From Psychroserpens sp. SPM9 (GTDB taxonomy: Bacteria > Bacteroidota > Bacteroidia > Flavobacteriales > Flavobacteriaceae): a DNA stretch of 64,000 nucleotides. A program made the position numbers and the translations under genes. Under the pieces are notes generated by a model. That model saw only the letters and a program-made list of their open reading frames with translations. It did not search any database and had not been told where the DNA came from. The stretch lies in NCBI RefSeq assembly GCF_025153525.1, contig NZ_JANZNR010000003.1, positions 372,001-436,000 of the forward strand, given 5' to 3'. Positions 25,435-34,463 of the stretch are shown here, in pieces; the stretch's first letter is position 1, and every line of letters starts with the position of its first letter.

Positions 25435-26947
25435 TTGTTTTAAGTAAACTTTCTAAAGCTATTTTTCCTTTGGTGTAATCTGGGTTTATATCTAGCGTTT
25501 TTTGATAACATTGTATTGCTGCCGTGGTGTCTTTAAGGTTTAAGTTGGCATTACCAAGTAATCGCCAGGCGTAGGTGGATTGATCGTTTAGACTTGTATA
25601 ATAGTCTAAGATTTCTTTGGTTGCTTTCCATTGCTTTCCGTTTTCTAAGATGGCTCCAGTCGTTAAAATCGCATCATCATCAACGTTGTATATATCTGTG
25701 GTATCCTTTTTTAATTCGTTCCATTCTGTAATAGCTCTTGTAATTCCGTGTGCTTTATAGGTTTCAGCAAATTTATATTTAGCCGAAACTTGATAGGTTT
25801 TAGGTGTTTGATTGTATATGATTTCTGAGGCTGCATTAATAATTCTTCCGGTTCTGGCAAAATCGCGATTGGCCATAACAATAATTGATATGTCTTCATT
25901 TGGATAGATATACATTATGGCTTCAAAACCAGTATCAGATCCTGTATGCATAATTATAGGACGTTCTAGATAAGATTGCAAAAACCAGCTCAATCCAATA
26001 GTATTTCCCCAAGGCGTTTCATAGGTAGGCGTTGTTAATAATTTAAAATAAGAATTCTCTATAACATGCTTACCATTTAGAGAGCCTTGATTTGCGTGAA
26101 GCATTCCCCATTGACACATATCTAATAATGTGGTTTGTAAACCAGAACTTGGTAAATAATTTTCAGCATGTGGAAATGGCGTCCATTCCTGTGTTTCTAA
26201 TCCGTAAGAATAAGGAACAGCCCAATGAGGAGGCAATGTGTTTTTAGGTTTAATAAATGTGCTTTGTGTCATTCCTGCGGGCTTTAGAATATGTGTAGTA
26301 ACATAGTCAGCATATGACAATCCGCTAGCTCTACTAATGACTATCCCAAGAATATCAAAAGCAGAATTGCTATAATTAAATTGCGATCCTGGCTCAAAAT
26401 CTAATTCAAAATCTTTAACAAAATCGAGGTTGGCTTCTAAAGGCTTTGGGTTTAACCAGTTATTTTCACTTACATGCCTTGGAATTCCAGAAGTGTGGTT
26501 GAGAATATGTTGAATCGTTATGTGTTTATAAGCCTCGCCTTTCATTTTAAACTCAGGAATATGATCCACAATTTTATCCTCAAGATTCAATTTTTTTTGC
26601 TGAATAAGTTTTACAATAGCAGCTGCAGTAAAAGGTTTTGATACGGATGCAATATGAAACAAAGTGTTGAAATCGGCTTCAGTTTTTTCAGCAATATTTT
26701 CGTAGCCAAAAGTTCGGGCGTAAATAATACGATTTCCTTTTGTGATGCCAATGGCTAAACCTGCGGTGTTATCTGTTAAGCTCCTCAGCGTTTTGACATA
26801 AGGCGTGAGCAAAGAATCAATGCGCTCGCCTTCAGGGCTGACAATGATTGTGGTTATATTGCTGGCAGCTTCATTTGATGTGTTTTGCTGACAACTGCAT
26901 AAGAGGGCTATTAATGCAACACTGAAATAGATATGATTTCGTTTCAT
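25418..26947 (-). CDS. Lipoprotein serine hydrolase, beta-lactamase/D-peptidase fold, with TPR tail
   Basis: A 509-residue lipoprotein (lipobox LCSC, Cys19) of the class C beta-lactamase / DD-peptidase superfamily. The catalytic SxxK is SVSK (Ser101, Lys104), the second motif is YSN near residue 193, and the third is HTG, the equivalent of KTG, in 'MHTGSDTGFEA'. Residues about 420-505 contain TPR-like helices (AWRLLGNANLNLKDTTAAIQ). Members of this group include D-aminopeptidases and esterases, so true beta-lactam hydrolysis should not be assumed. The start overlaps the GntR stop by four bases (ATGA). Confidence 0.88.
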   Translation of the reverse strand: MKRNHIYFSVALIALLCSCQQNTSNEAASNITTIIVSPEGERIDSLLTPYVKTLRSLTDNTAGLAIGITKGNRIIYARTFGYENIAEKTEADFNTLFHIASVSKPFTAAAIVKLIQQKKLNLEDKIVDHIPEFKMKGEAYKHITIQHILNHTSGIPRHVSENNWLNPKPLEANLDFVKDFELDFEPGSQFNYSNSAFDILGIVISRASGLSYADYVTTHILKPAGMTQSTFIKPKNTLPPHWAVPYSYGLETQEWTPFPHAENYLPSSGLQTTLLDMCQWGMLHANQGSLNGKHVIENSYFKLLTTPTYETPWGNTIGLSWFLQSYLERPIIMHTGSDTGFEAIMYIYPNEDISIIVMANRDFARTGRIINAASEIIYNQTPKTYQVSAKYKFAETYKAHGITRAITEWNELKKDTTDIYNVDDDAILTTGAILENGKQWKATKEILDYYTSLNDQSTYAWRLLGNANLNLKDTTAAIQCYQKTLDINPDYTKGKIALESLLKTKSTTQ

Positions 26948-27579
26948 GGTGCTTTAGAATTATAAGTTTTTATAATGGTATCAATAGTAATCATCCAGTT
27001 TTTATGGAGTAATTGAATAGCTTGTTTAGAGTTTCCATTTTTTAGAGCATCAATCATGTCTGCGTGCATCTTAGCTGATGAGTTTATAGGTTGATGACTC
27101 ATAAACTGGTGTTCGTAGATGAATATACGAATGCGGATATCTTCTATTATTTTCTTAAGGAAAGTGTTTGGGTAGTTTTCAATGAGTTTTTGATGAAACT
27201 TCATATCCATCTGAAGCTTGTGCAACGAATGGTTGGATGTTTTAAAACGTTCATTTATGCTGTTGAGTTCTTCTAATTGTTGCTTGGTGAATTCTGATTT
27301 TTTGATGGCTTCACTTTCAAGTAGTGCTATAGTTTCAAATAGTTCTACCGCTTCATTTTCACTGAATTCAGTTACAAAAAAACCACGGTTAGGAATATAA
27401 TTTACGATGCCAATTTCACTTAATTGTGTTAATGCTTCTCTAATAGGAGTGACACTAACCTCCAATTCTTTTGCGATTTGTGGTAGGGAAATTCGAACAC
27501 CTGGAGTGATTTTACCATTAACCATGTGCTCGAGTAGAATTTCTTTAATTTCTTTTCGGAATATATTTTTAACTAACAT
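26944..27579 (-). CDS. GntR-family regulator, FCD (FadR-like) subfamily
   Basis: A 211-residue repressor with an N-terminal winged helix (about 5-70: ISLPQIAKELEVSVTPIREALTQL) and an alpha-helical FCD ligand domain (about 80-205) with metal-site candidates Asp, His and His (KMHADMIDA and others). It is translationally coupled to the serine hydrolase downstream (ATGA overlap), so it probably controls that gene and itself. A perfect palindrome sits between its promoter elements. The ligand cannot be deduced; FCD proteins usually bind small carboxylic acids. Confidence 0.9.
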   Translation of the reverse strand: MLVKNIFRKEIKEILLEHMVNGKITPGVRISLPQIAKELEVSVTPIREALTQLSEIGIVNYIPNRGFFVTEFSENEAVELFETIALLESEAIKKSEFTKQQLEELNSINERFKTSNHSLHKLQMDMKFHQKLIENYPNTFLKKIIEDIRIRIFIYEHQFMSHQPINSSAKMHADMIDALKNGNSKQAIQLLHKNWMITIDTIIKTYNSKAP

Positions 27580-27583
27580 AAAT

Positions 27584-27615
27584 CAAATATAATATATCGT
27601 ATACGATTTAACAAA
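27584..27615 (-). promoter_or_regulatory. Promoter of the gntR - serine hydrolase operon
   Basis: On the minus strand TTTG (27612-27615), a 20-base spacer and TATATTTG (27584-27591). Both elements match the Bacteroidota consensus exactly. The -7 element ends only 4 bases before the ATG (27577-27579), so the transcript is predicted to be leaderless or nearly so. Confidence 0.7.
27596..27607. promoter_or_regulatory. Probable GntR autoregulatory operator
   Basis: ATCGTATACGAT is a perfect 12-base palindrome located between the -33 and -7 elements of the gntR promoter. FadR/VanR-type regulators typically bind sites centred on GTATAC, and this core is present. Binding here would block RNA polymerase, which fits autorepression. 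Confidence 0.65.
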
Positions 27616-27713
27616 TAAAATGATCGAATATTTTGAAGGTAATGATTTAGTTCGTGTGAATGGTACTGACTAAATGCGTAATGTTTTGGGCGATTTGTCC
27701 TAAATTTTAATAG

Positions 27714-28070
27714 TTACTGAGGCTTGACCAAAGTACTACATTGTTTTCCAAGTAAAGCAGCAATCCCAGCTGCTAATCCGCCAACAAGCCCAGTAACCAA
27801 TAATAATACATAAGGGTTTTTACCAAGCGATAGAAGTACAGCAATTTTTTTAGCCAGTGTAAAATCATTAGCATTGCTCACTATAAAAGCATAAACCGTC
27901 CAAAACAAGAAGATAGCTAAAAAGGGGATGAAAAACACCGCACTTTTTTTAAGACTAAAGAATAGGGCAGAGACAAAGCCGGCAACCATGACAGACCACC
28001 AAGGTAAAAATTGAGATAGAATGACAGCAAGTAATATGGTAACGATAAAGTTTATAAAATTAGTTTTCAT
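27714..28070 (-). CDS. Small four-helix membrane protein, unknown function
   Basis: A 118-residue hydrophobic protein with about four predicted transmembrane helices (about 5-22, 25-40, 44-66, 85-110) and few polar residues between them. I recognise no family. Its ATG lies one base after the stop of the penicillin acylase homologue, so it is cotranscribed and probably coupled. No motif indicates transport or catalysis. Confidence 0.7.
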   Translation of the reverse strand: MKTNFINFIVTILLAVILSQFLPWWSVMVAGFVSALFFSLKKSAVFFIPFLAIFLFWTVYAFIVSNANDFTLAKKIAVLLSLGKNPYVLLLVTGLVGGLAAGIAALLGKQCSTLVKPQ

Positions 28071-28071
28071 C

Positions 28072-30486
28072 TTAATGTGTTGGTGTTAGGGTTTGGGTAG
28101 ACATGATTTGATCTGTTGTGGCATCATTTTGCATAAATAATAATTCATGATAATTACCAACTGCCCAATCGTCTATAAAGTTATCATAGTAGGTGCTTCC
28201 TGGGTTTCCTGATTGACCGCCAGGATAAATTCCTAAAGCTTTTGGCGGTGAACTCATTTCAACAATCATTCGCCATGAAGGTCCGTGTGTACTAGAGGTG
28301 GCATTGACAATGTTACGATCACCACCAATAGGTAAGTCAAATCTCGAAAAGGCAGGTAACGCTTGAAGTAAGTGGCCAACACGTGTTGCTTTATAAGCTT
28401 GCCAGTTATAAGTTCCATTTTTAGCTTTCCATTCTGTAAGTGCTTTAGCAGCATCTTTAAATGCTAATAGAAACAAATCTTTAGCTGTTTCTTTTTCTGG
28501 AGTGTCCAAGATATCCATAAACGGATCTGTAGGATGATTTTTAAGAAGATAAATGGCTTGGTAGGCATAAGGCGTTGTTAATACTTCATCTTCAGAATCG
28601 AGTTCATCCCAAATCATAGAATAAAGTTTAGACCACCAGGCTGTCCATACACTAGGGCCAATTTGATCAATATCATTGTTAAAATCCCATGTTTTTACTT
28701 GATTAAAAATCTCTAGTTCTTCCGAAGTTAATGTAGATACATCCATAGATTTTATCATATGCGGAAGTAATTCTGCTGCTTTTAAGTTGTAATTATTATT
28801 GTGCAAATCTTTAAAATCGTTTACACTGAATTTTTCTTTGGATCTGAAAAAATCATTAATCACTCTGTTTCTGTAGATTTCATAACCGTCATTAAACACA
28901 TAAAACGGATAACTTTCATCTACAGGATGTTGATTGGCAGAACTCACAAAGCCGCGTTCTGGATTTTTGACATGCGCATTAAATTCTTGCGGAATAAAAC
29001 TTTGCCAATCGTGCTCAGGGTTTGTTCCATCCATTAAAAACTTACCTTGACCTTTCCATTTATTTGGAAACAAGCCTTGAATCCAGATGGCGATGTCGCC
29101 TTCGGTAGAAGCAAAGACAAAATTTTGAGCTGGTGCAGTATAGCTTTTTAAAGCTTTGACATAATCGTCATAATGTTTTGATTTGTTTAAGGCTAAAAAC
29201 GGACGCTGGTTATTGCCACCCGTTAAACCAATCCACTGCAGCGCATAGCCAGCTTTAGGATTATCACTTTTAAAGGTATGATCATAAGTCACAGGTCCAT
29301 GATGCGTATAAATTACCGAATCTAATACAGTAGCCGCACCTTTTACTTTAATTTCTTCTACACGAACACTGGTGTTTTTCCATTGGTTATCGTGTCTGTA
29401 TTGAGTTCGGGAAGCGTCTTTGAATTCAATTTTATACCAGTCTAACACATCACGTGTGGCATTGGTTTCTCCCCAAGCGATATGGTTATTAAATCCAGAA
29501 ATCACACCCAAAGCACCAGGTAGAGTTGCTCCCATAGCGTTATACTCAGGTGTACTCAACTGCATGACAAACCAAATAGAAGGCAGGTTTAATCCTAAAT
29601 GAGGATCGTTTGCCATGATCGGATTGCCTGTTGTAGATTTTGCTCCAGAAACTGCCCAATTATTACTTCCGTTATCCGGATTTGGTTTTTGGATGGTTTC
29701 TCGAATAGTGTCTAACGGCAATTCACTTTGAGGTGTTTCGGTTCTTTCGACGTCAATATAACTCCAATCGGTTTCTTTCGGAATGATAGGGTCATTCACA
29801 TCAAAGAAATCTGGAAATAGTAAATCAAACCGATCTTTTCCAAATTTGCGCAGTAGATTAGTATATTCTAAATCTTCATCACCACCAGCAAGCATTTTTG
29901 TCATATACATCAGCAATAAGGCTGTTTTTTTGATGGTCCAAGGTTCAGGTTTGTAATCTAATAATTTGTATTCCACAGGAAGGATTTTAGGATTCAAACT
30001 ATTGATATAGCTATTCACTCCATCACGATAGGCTTCAAGGTAGCTTATCAATTCAGGATCTTGTTGCATGACTTCCAGTGCTTTTTCGGCACCATAACCC
30101 ATACCGCGTCTTCGCTCTTGCCGATCATAATTGAGGGCAGATTCGCCAACAATTTCAGATAAACGTCCGGCAGCAGCATGTGTTTGAAATTCCATTTGCC
30201 ATAAGCGATGCTTAGCGGTAATATAACCTTGAGCTTTGTATAAATCTGTGTCGTTTTGTGCAAAGATGTGCGGAATTAATTGTTCATCATAATGAATGGT
30301 TACTGGAGCCAATAAGCCATCAATCGATACGTTGCCGTCTATGATTTCGTCAGTATCATTTTGCCAGACACCTGCTACTGGGTCTAAAAATTTACCGATA
30401 GGAGGAATGCTTCCAAATTTGGTGTTTAATCCATAAAAAGTAACTAAGGTAAGAACCAAAGTGATGATGAACTTAATGTATTTCAT
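28072..30486 (-). CDS. Penicillin acylase-family N-terminal nucleophile hydrolase
   Basis: An 804-residue Ntn hydrolase precursor with an N-terminal membrane or signal segment (about 5-20). The alpha-chain region is followed by the autocleavage site GSNNWAVSG near residue 275, where the released Ser becomes the N-terminal nucleophile, then conserved beta-chain segments such as ANDPHLGLNLPS and HHGPVTYD. The C-terminal motif 'GGDRNIVNATSSTHGPSWRMI' is also typical. The family covers penicillin acylases and acyl-homoserine lactone acylases; the natural substrate cannot be told by eye. It is transcribed with a small membrane protein downstream. Confidence 0.93.
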   Translation of the reverse strand: MKYIKFIITLVLTLVTFYGLNTKFGSIPPIGKFLDPVAGVWQNDTDEIIDGNVSIDGLLAPVTIHYDEQLIPHIFAQNDTDLYKAQGYITAKHRLWQMEFQTHAAAGRLSEIVGESALNYDRQERRRGMGYGAEKALEVMQQDPELISYLEAYRDGVNSYINSLNPKILPVEYKLLDYKPEPWTIKKTALLLMYMTKMLAGGDEDLEYTNLLRKFGKDRFDLLFPDFFDVNDPIIPKETDWSYIDVERTETPQSELPLDTIRETIQKPNPDNGSNNWAVSGAKSTTGNPIMANDPHLGLNLPSIWFVMQLSTPEYNAMGATLPGALGVISGFNNHIAWGETNATRDVLDWYKIEFKDASRTQYRHDNQWKNTSVRVEEIKVKGAATVLDSVIYTHHGPVTYDHTFKSDNPKAGYALQWIGLTGGNNQRPFLALNKSKHYDDYVKALKSYTAPAQNFVFASTEGDIAIWIQGLFPNKWKGQGKFLMDGTNPEHDWQSFIPQEFNAHVKNPERGFVSSANQHPVDESYPFYVFNDGYEIYRNRVINDFFRSKEKFSVNDFKDLHNNNYNLKAAELLPHMIKSMDVSTLTSEELEIFNQVKTWDFNNDIDQIGPSVWTAWWSKLYSMIWDELDSEDEVLTTPYAYQAIYLLKNHPTDPFMDILDTPEKETAKDLFLLAFKDAAKALTEWKAKNGTYNWQAYKATRVGHLLQALPAFSRFDLPIGGDRNIVNATSSTHGPSWRMIVEMSSPPKALGIYPGGQSGNPGSTYYDNFIDDWAVGNYHELLFMQNDATTDQIMSTQTLTPTH

Positions 30487-30602
30487 AGGGTCGAAAATTT
30501 AAAGCTTGAATTTACAGAAATATTTTAGAGATTTTAAAAAAAGCATTGCTTTCAACTCAAATAGTGTGATAATTTCGTTTTCTTTTGTAGCGATAACAAC
30601 TC

Positions 30603-30899
30603 TTACCGCAGAATGAGTTTTTTTACAACCTCTTTTCCAATAGACTCATTGAGCATAGCGATGATTTTTTGTTTTCCGTAACTCAATTCTTCACGAAGCA
30701 CGCTAGAACTTAACGAGACATATAATGTATCTTTATCCAATTTAACATCTGTAGTGTAGTTGTTTACGCCATTTCCCATCATGTTCATCCAGGCTTCTCT
30801 AACATCAACTTTGTCTAAGCCCGACTGTAACTTGTTGGCCTCAACAAATTCTTTTAGAATCTCGCTAATCGGTAAATTATCATTGTGTCGTTTGGCCAT
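30603..30899 (-). CDS. DUF721/DciA-like protein
   Basis: A 98-residue protein with the DUF721 pattern: an N-terminal helix (SEILKEFVEANKLQSGLDKVDVREAW) followed by the KH-like strand 'LYVSLSSSVLREEL'. DUF721 includes DciA, the replicative helicase operator in bacteria that lack DnaC or DnaI. The position in one operon with recF supports a DNA replication role. The ATG overlaps the preceding lipoprotein's stop by one base. Confidence 0.85.
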   Translation of the reverse strand: MAKRHNDNLPISEILKEFVEANKLQSGLDKVDVREAWMNMMGNGVNNYTTDVKLDKDTLYVSLSSSVLREELSYGKQKIIAMLNESIGKEVVKKLILR

Positions 30900-31318
30900 T
30901 AATCTAAATCTATAGGTTCGTAACGTGTATAAATATACACATCTTTATTGGTATTATTTACAATTTTAAGCTGACTTTCGTCGGCGTATAAAACCGTTTC
31001 TTTCCATTGAGCGTAAGGCGTTGTATAATAGATATTAAGACTATCATTTTCTATTTTTAGCTGAAAAGTTTCCACGCTTTTTGATGTTTCGTAGGTACCT
31101 AAAAGGTTCGGTTTTAATTTTCTTCGGAAACCAGAAAGACTGTCGGTAACTTCAATATAATCTATGGTGTCATTATAGGTATAGTCACGTTTTGAGCCAT
31201 TATTTAGTGTAACTTCATCAATTTCCCAATATCCATTTAAATGCGGAATAAAGGTTTCAGGTTGATGAGAGCAACTGAAAATTAAAATTGCAAAACAGAG
31301 CAACACTAATTTTTTCAT
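30899..31318 (-). CDS. Small lipoprotein, lipocalin-like
   Basis: A 139-residue predicted lipoprotein (lipobox IFSC, Cys near residue 16). The mature part begins [21 protein letters not shown] and has alternating strands ([14 protein letters not shown]) resembling the lipocalin-like domains frequent in Bacteroidota. No enzyme motif is seen. It is sandwiched between recF (four-base ATGA overlap) and the DciA-like gene, so it shares their transcript although a functional link is not obvious. Confidence 0.75.
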   Translation of the reverse strand: MKKLVLLCFAILIFSCSHQPETFIPHLNGYWEIDEVTLNNGSKRDYTYNDTIDYIEVTDSLSGFRRKLKPNLLGTYETSKSVETFQLKIENDSLNIYYTTPYAQWKETVLYADESQLKIVNNTNKDVYIYTRYEPIDLD

Positions 31319-32394
31319 AGTTTAAAAATTTTATATGATTGATGGATTTGCTTTACTACATTTTCGGTGCGTTCGGCATGTGTGTCACTTATGAATAATT
31401 GTCCGAAATCATCATTATCTACCAAACTGATAATTTGTGCCACGCGATTTTCATCCAGCTTATCAAAAATATCATCCAGCAAGAGTAATGGTGTCACACC
31501 ACTTTGCTGTTTTATAAAATCGAATTGTGCTAATTTTAAGGCTATTAAAAAGGATTTTTGCTGACCTTGGCTCCCAAATTTTTTAATAGGATAGGAGGCA
31601 ATCTGAAAGTTGAGATCATCCTTATGTATGCCAACACTGGTGTACTGTAAAGCTTTGTCTTTATTGATGTTTTTAGATAATAAAGTTTGTAAATCATCAT
31701 CAAATAAATCACTTTTATAGGTTAGGTCAACACTTTCATTTTGATTACTTATAGCGTCATATCGCGCTTTGAAAATAGGAATAAAGGTTTCTAAAAATGC
31801 CTTACGCGTTTTAAAAATAGTAGTTCCGTAGGTATGTAGTTGTTCATTATAAACCTCAAGCGTCTGAGCATTAAACGTATTATTTAATGCAAAGTATTTG
31901 AGTAAGGCATTACGTTGTGTGAGGACTTTATTATAGTTTATAAGTGCATTCAAGTACGTTTTGTCGCTTTGCGAAATAACGCTATCGATAAATTTGCGTC
32001 GTGTATCACTACCTTCTATAATCAAATCGCGATCTGCGGGTGAAATAATGACTAAGGGAATAAAGCCAATATGATCGCTAAACTTTTCGTAGGCTTTCCC
32101 ATTGCGTTTAATCATTTTTTTTTGTCCGCGTTTTAAAGACACAATGATTTTTTCGGTTTTTTCGTTTTTATTGAAAATACCATCAACGACAAAAAAATCT
32201 TCATTGTGTTTAATATTTTGGGTTGCAATAGGATTGAAATAGCTTTTTCCGAAGGCTAAATGGTAAATAGCATCTAAAGCATTGGTTTTTCCAACACCAT
32301 TAGAACCTACAAAGCAGTTAATTTTAGTATCGAATTCAAAATCCTGACTTTCAAAATTCTTGTAATTCACTAAGCTTAACGTGTTTAAAATCAT
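31315..32394 (-). CDS. recF: DNA replication and repair protein RecF
   Basis: A 359-residue SMC-like ATPase that helps load RecA at gapped DNA through RecFOR. Walker A is [10 protein letters not shown] (residues 30-39), the ABC signature region is [18 protein letters not shown] near residue 270, and Walker B is [15 protein letters not shown] near 300. Length and motif order are standard. It is first in an operon with the lipoprotein and the DciA-like gene and is divergent from the TPR gene. Confidence 0.96.
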   Translation of the reverse strand: MILNTLSLVNYKNFESQDFEFDTKINCFVGSNGVGKTNALDAIYHLAFGKSYFNPIATQNIKHNEDFFVVDGIFNKNEKTEKIIVSLKRGQKKMIKRNGKAYEKFSDHIGFIPLVIISPADRDLIIEGSDTRRKFIDSVISQSDKTYLNALINYNKVLTQRNALLKYFALNNTFNAQTLEVYNEQLHTYGTTIFKTRKAFLETFIPIFKARYDAISNQNESVDLTYKSDLFDDDLQTLLSKNINKDKALQYTSVGIHKDDLNFQIASYPIKKFGSQGQQKSFLIALKLAQFDFIKQQSGVTPLLLLDDIFDKLDENRVAQIISLVDNDDFGQLFISDTHAERTENVVKQIHQSYKIFKL

Positions 32395-32488
32395 AAAATT
32401 AATGGAGATATTACCAATTCTACTTCTATTATTAGAAGCGGAAGTAAAAATAACAAATAATTTACCTTTTAAATCCCAATAAAAATTT

Positions 32489-32496
32489 TATTTTTG
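32489..32496 (+). promoter_or_regulatory. -7 promoter element of the TPR - ribH unit
   Basis: TATTTTTG, matching TAnnTTTG, 19 bases upstream of the TPR gene ATG at 32516 in the divergent gap with recF. The -33 region is weak. Confidence 0.5.
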
Positions 32497-32515
32497 CGGG
32501 CACAAATAGAGAATT

Positions 32516-33292
32516 ATGGCAACATATAAGAAAAGAGGATATAAACCGAAACCGGTTAAGGAAAAAGGTGAAAGCATAGACGTATCAGAACAAGATTCAA
32601 CAACTGCTGAAGTATTTAACACCTTAGATGAAGGTGCTAATAAAGCTGAAGACTTTGTGGCGAGAAACCAAAAAGGGATTTTTATAATCATTGGTTTAGC
32701 CGCTCTAATCGTATTAGGTTATTTAGGTTACGGAAAATTTATTGCTGAGCCTAAAGCTCAAGAAGCGATGAATGAAATGTATACGGCTCAAAAATACTTT
32801 GATGAAGCAGTGAATGCCGCTTCAGGAAAAGATTCTTTATACACTTTGGCACTTAATGGAGGTGAAGGAAAATTTGGAATGGTAGATATTGCAAGTGAAT
32901 ACAGTAGTACTCCTGCTGGAAACTTAGCAAACTACTACGCAGGAATGGCGTATTTAAACACAAAAGACTACACAAATGCAGTGAAGTATTTAGGTGATTT
33001 TAGTACAGATGATGCTGTTTTAGGACCTGTTGCTAAAGGCGGAATGGGTGATGCGTTTGTTCAGTTAGAACAATTACCTGAAGCTTTAGAATATTACGAA
33101 AAGGCTATTGCAGCTTCTACAAATGACTATACAACACCTATGTATTTATTGAAGGCTGCTAATGTGGCTCAAACCTTAGGTCAATCAGATAAAGCTTTAG
33201 GATATTATAAAAGAATCAAAACTGAATTCTCTGATTCTGATCAAGCTAAAAACATCGATACATTTATTGGTAGAGCCGAAGCGAGTAAATAA
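32516..33292 (+). CDS. TPR-repeat protein with one transmembrane helix
   Basis: A 258-residue protein with a charged cytoplasmic N-terminus (1-53), one transmembrane helix (about 54-77, GIFIIIGLAALIVLGYLGYG) and an extracytoplasmic domain with TPR-like repeats (NLANYYAGMAYLNTKDYTNAVKYLG; EALEYYEKAIA; KALGYYKRIKTEF). The layout resembles YfgM-type ancillary proteins that dock on the secretion and folding machinery in proteobacteria; homology is not established here. It lies 14 bases before ribH and is probably cotranscribed. Confidence 0.85.
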   Translation: MATYKKRGYKPKPVKEKGESIDVSEQDSTTAEVFNTLDEGANKAEDFVARNQKGIFIIIGLAALIVLGYLGYGKFIAEPKAQEAMNEMYTAQKYFDEAVNAASGKDSLYTLALNGGEGKFGMVDIASEYSSTPAGNLANYYAGMAYLNTKDYTNAVKYLGDFSTDDAVLGPVAKGGMGDAFVQLEQLPEALEYYEKAIAASTNDYTTPMYLLKAANVAQTLGQSDKALGYYKRIKTEFSDSDQAKNIDTFIGRAEASK

Positions 33293-33306
33293 TTTATTTT
33301 ATACTT

Positions 33307-33792
33307 ATGGCAACTGCAAATCATAATTTATCAAATTACGATAAACGTACAATCCCAAACGCGAAAGACTTTCGGTTTGGGATTGTTGTTTCAGAATGGA
33401 ATGAAACCATAACCAAAGGACTTTCAAAAGGCGCTTATGATGCGTTAATTGATTGTGGAGCTTTACCTGAAAACATCATCGAATGGGATGTTCCAGGAAG
33501 TTTTGAACTCATCTATGGCAGTAAAAAAATGCTGGAACAAAAGGTAGATGCTGTTATCGCTATTGGTTGTGTCATACAAGGAGAAACCAAGCACTTTGAT
33601 TTTGTATGTGAAGGTGTTACGCATGGAATTAAAGAACTCAATCTAAGCTCAGATACTCCTGTTATTTTTTGCCTGCTCACCGATAACACCATGCAACAAT
33701 CCATTGACCGTTCTGGTGGTAAGCACGGAAACAAAGGAACCGAAGCGGCTATTGCTGCTATTAAAATGGCCGACTTAAGGCGTAAGGCTTAA
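33307..33792 (+). CDS. ribH: 6,7-dimethyl-8-ribityllumazine synthase
   Basis: A 161-residue enzyme for the penultimate step of riboflavin synthesis, joining the ribityl-aminouracil and dihydroxybutanone phosphate. Signatures include VSEWNETITKGL, the VPGSFELIYGSKKM loop and IGCVIQGETKHFDFV with the catalytic His at residue 96. The family assembles as 60-mers or pentamers. No other rib gene and no FMN riboswitch are near, so the pathway is dispersed. Confidence 0.96.
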   Translation: MATANHNLSNYDKRTIPNAKDFRFGIVVSEWNETITKGLSKGAYDALIDCGALPENIIEWDVPGSFELIYGSKKMLEQKVDAVIAIGCVIQGETKHFDFVCEGVTHGIKELNLSSDTPVIFCLLTDNTMQQSIDRSGGKHGNKGTEAAIAAIKMADLRRKA

Positions 33793-33922
33793 ATTTTAAG
33801 CTATTAATTTTTATCTGCTTTACGGAGTTGTTCTAAATTTAAAATATTCTTCATTGTAAAAGAAAGCGCTGTTTGTTAACAATTTTTAGCAGATGTAAGG
33901 CTTAATTTCCTTGTAAATTCTG

Positions 33923-33930
33923 TACTTTTG
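33923..33930 (+). promoter_or_regulatory. -7 promoter element for the mini-membrane protein - mutL operon
   Basis: TACTTTTG, an exact -7 match, 22 bases upstream of the TTG start at 33953. It suggests the downstream genes do not depend on ribH transcription. Confidence 0.5.
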
Positions 33931-33952
33931 ATACACTAAGACTAATGACGTT

Positions 33953-34171
33953 TTGAGTTTATTTAAACAGAAAAAACCTAAGCGCTTTAATTATACTCCT
34001 AGACACCTTAAAGACTCTCAAGACGACGAGGATTTTAAAACCCAATGGGAATCTATAAGACAAAAAGGAAAGTATAAAGGTAAGCGAACAATAACTTTGC
34101 CAGTACTTTTGGTTATTTTAGGTATGATAATTGCAATATGGTATATTTTAACTCACTACGAAACATCATAG
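33953..34171 (+). CDS. Mini-membrane protein with N-terminal NYTPR motif
   Basis: A 72-residue protein read from a TTG start (no ATG fits). It has a basic N-terminus with KPKRFNYTPRHLK, a soluble segment containing DFKTQWESIRQKGKYKGK, and one C-terminal transmembrane helix (about 48-66). It is related to the next gene, which has the same layout. Proteins of this type near ribH are sometimes labelled 'riboflavin synthase subunit beta' in databases, which I regard as a naming artefact. Function unknown. Confidence 0.65.
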   Translation: MSLFKQKKPKRFNYTPRHLKDSQDDEDFKTQWESIRQKGKYKGKRTITLPVLLVILGMIIAIWYILTHYETS

Positions 34172-34175
34172 CATT

Positions 34176-34463
34176 ATGGGAATTTTAAGCACAAGGAAAA
34201 ACAAAAAATACAACTACCAACCGCGTTACTACAAAGGTGAAGGCAACCCTTATGAATTAAAGCACAAGTTTGACGATTACAGAGTTACCGTCGGAAATAA
34301 TAAAGGTTTAAAAACGAAACTTAACAATGCTGTTGGAGATTATAAGTATAATGCAGACAAAACTGGCGCTAATCGTCGGGTGCTTATTATTATCGGACTA
34401 TTAATTTTGGTCTTTATGTTTATTATTGATTTCGATTTATCCATATTCTCCCTAAAGCGCTAA
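34176..34463 (+). CDS. Mini-membrane protein with N-terminal NYQPR motif
   Basis: A 95-residue protein four bases after the preceding mini-protein. The N-terminus reads RKNKKYNYQPRYYKGEGNPY, echoing the FNYTPRHLK of its neighbour, and a transmembrane helix lies near residues 68-88. The middle is basic and helical (KLNNAVGDYKYNADK). The stop overlaps the mutL start by one base (TAATG), so it is coupled to mutL. No known function; the tail-anchored layout suggests a membrane adaptor, as inference only. Confidence 0.75.
   Translation: MGILSTRKNKKYNYQPRYYKGEGNPYELKHKFDDYRVTVGNNKGLKTKLNNAVGDYKYNADKTGANRRVLIIIGLLILVFMFIIDFDLSIFSLKR

Noticed and set aside
33793-33922. Regulatory RNA or small gene in the gap after ribH
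   Set aside because: Only weak inverted repeats and no convincing hairpin with a T tract or ORF; nothing supportable besides the -7 element at 33923.
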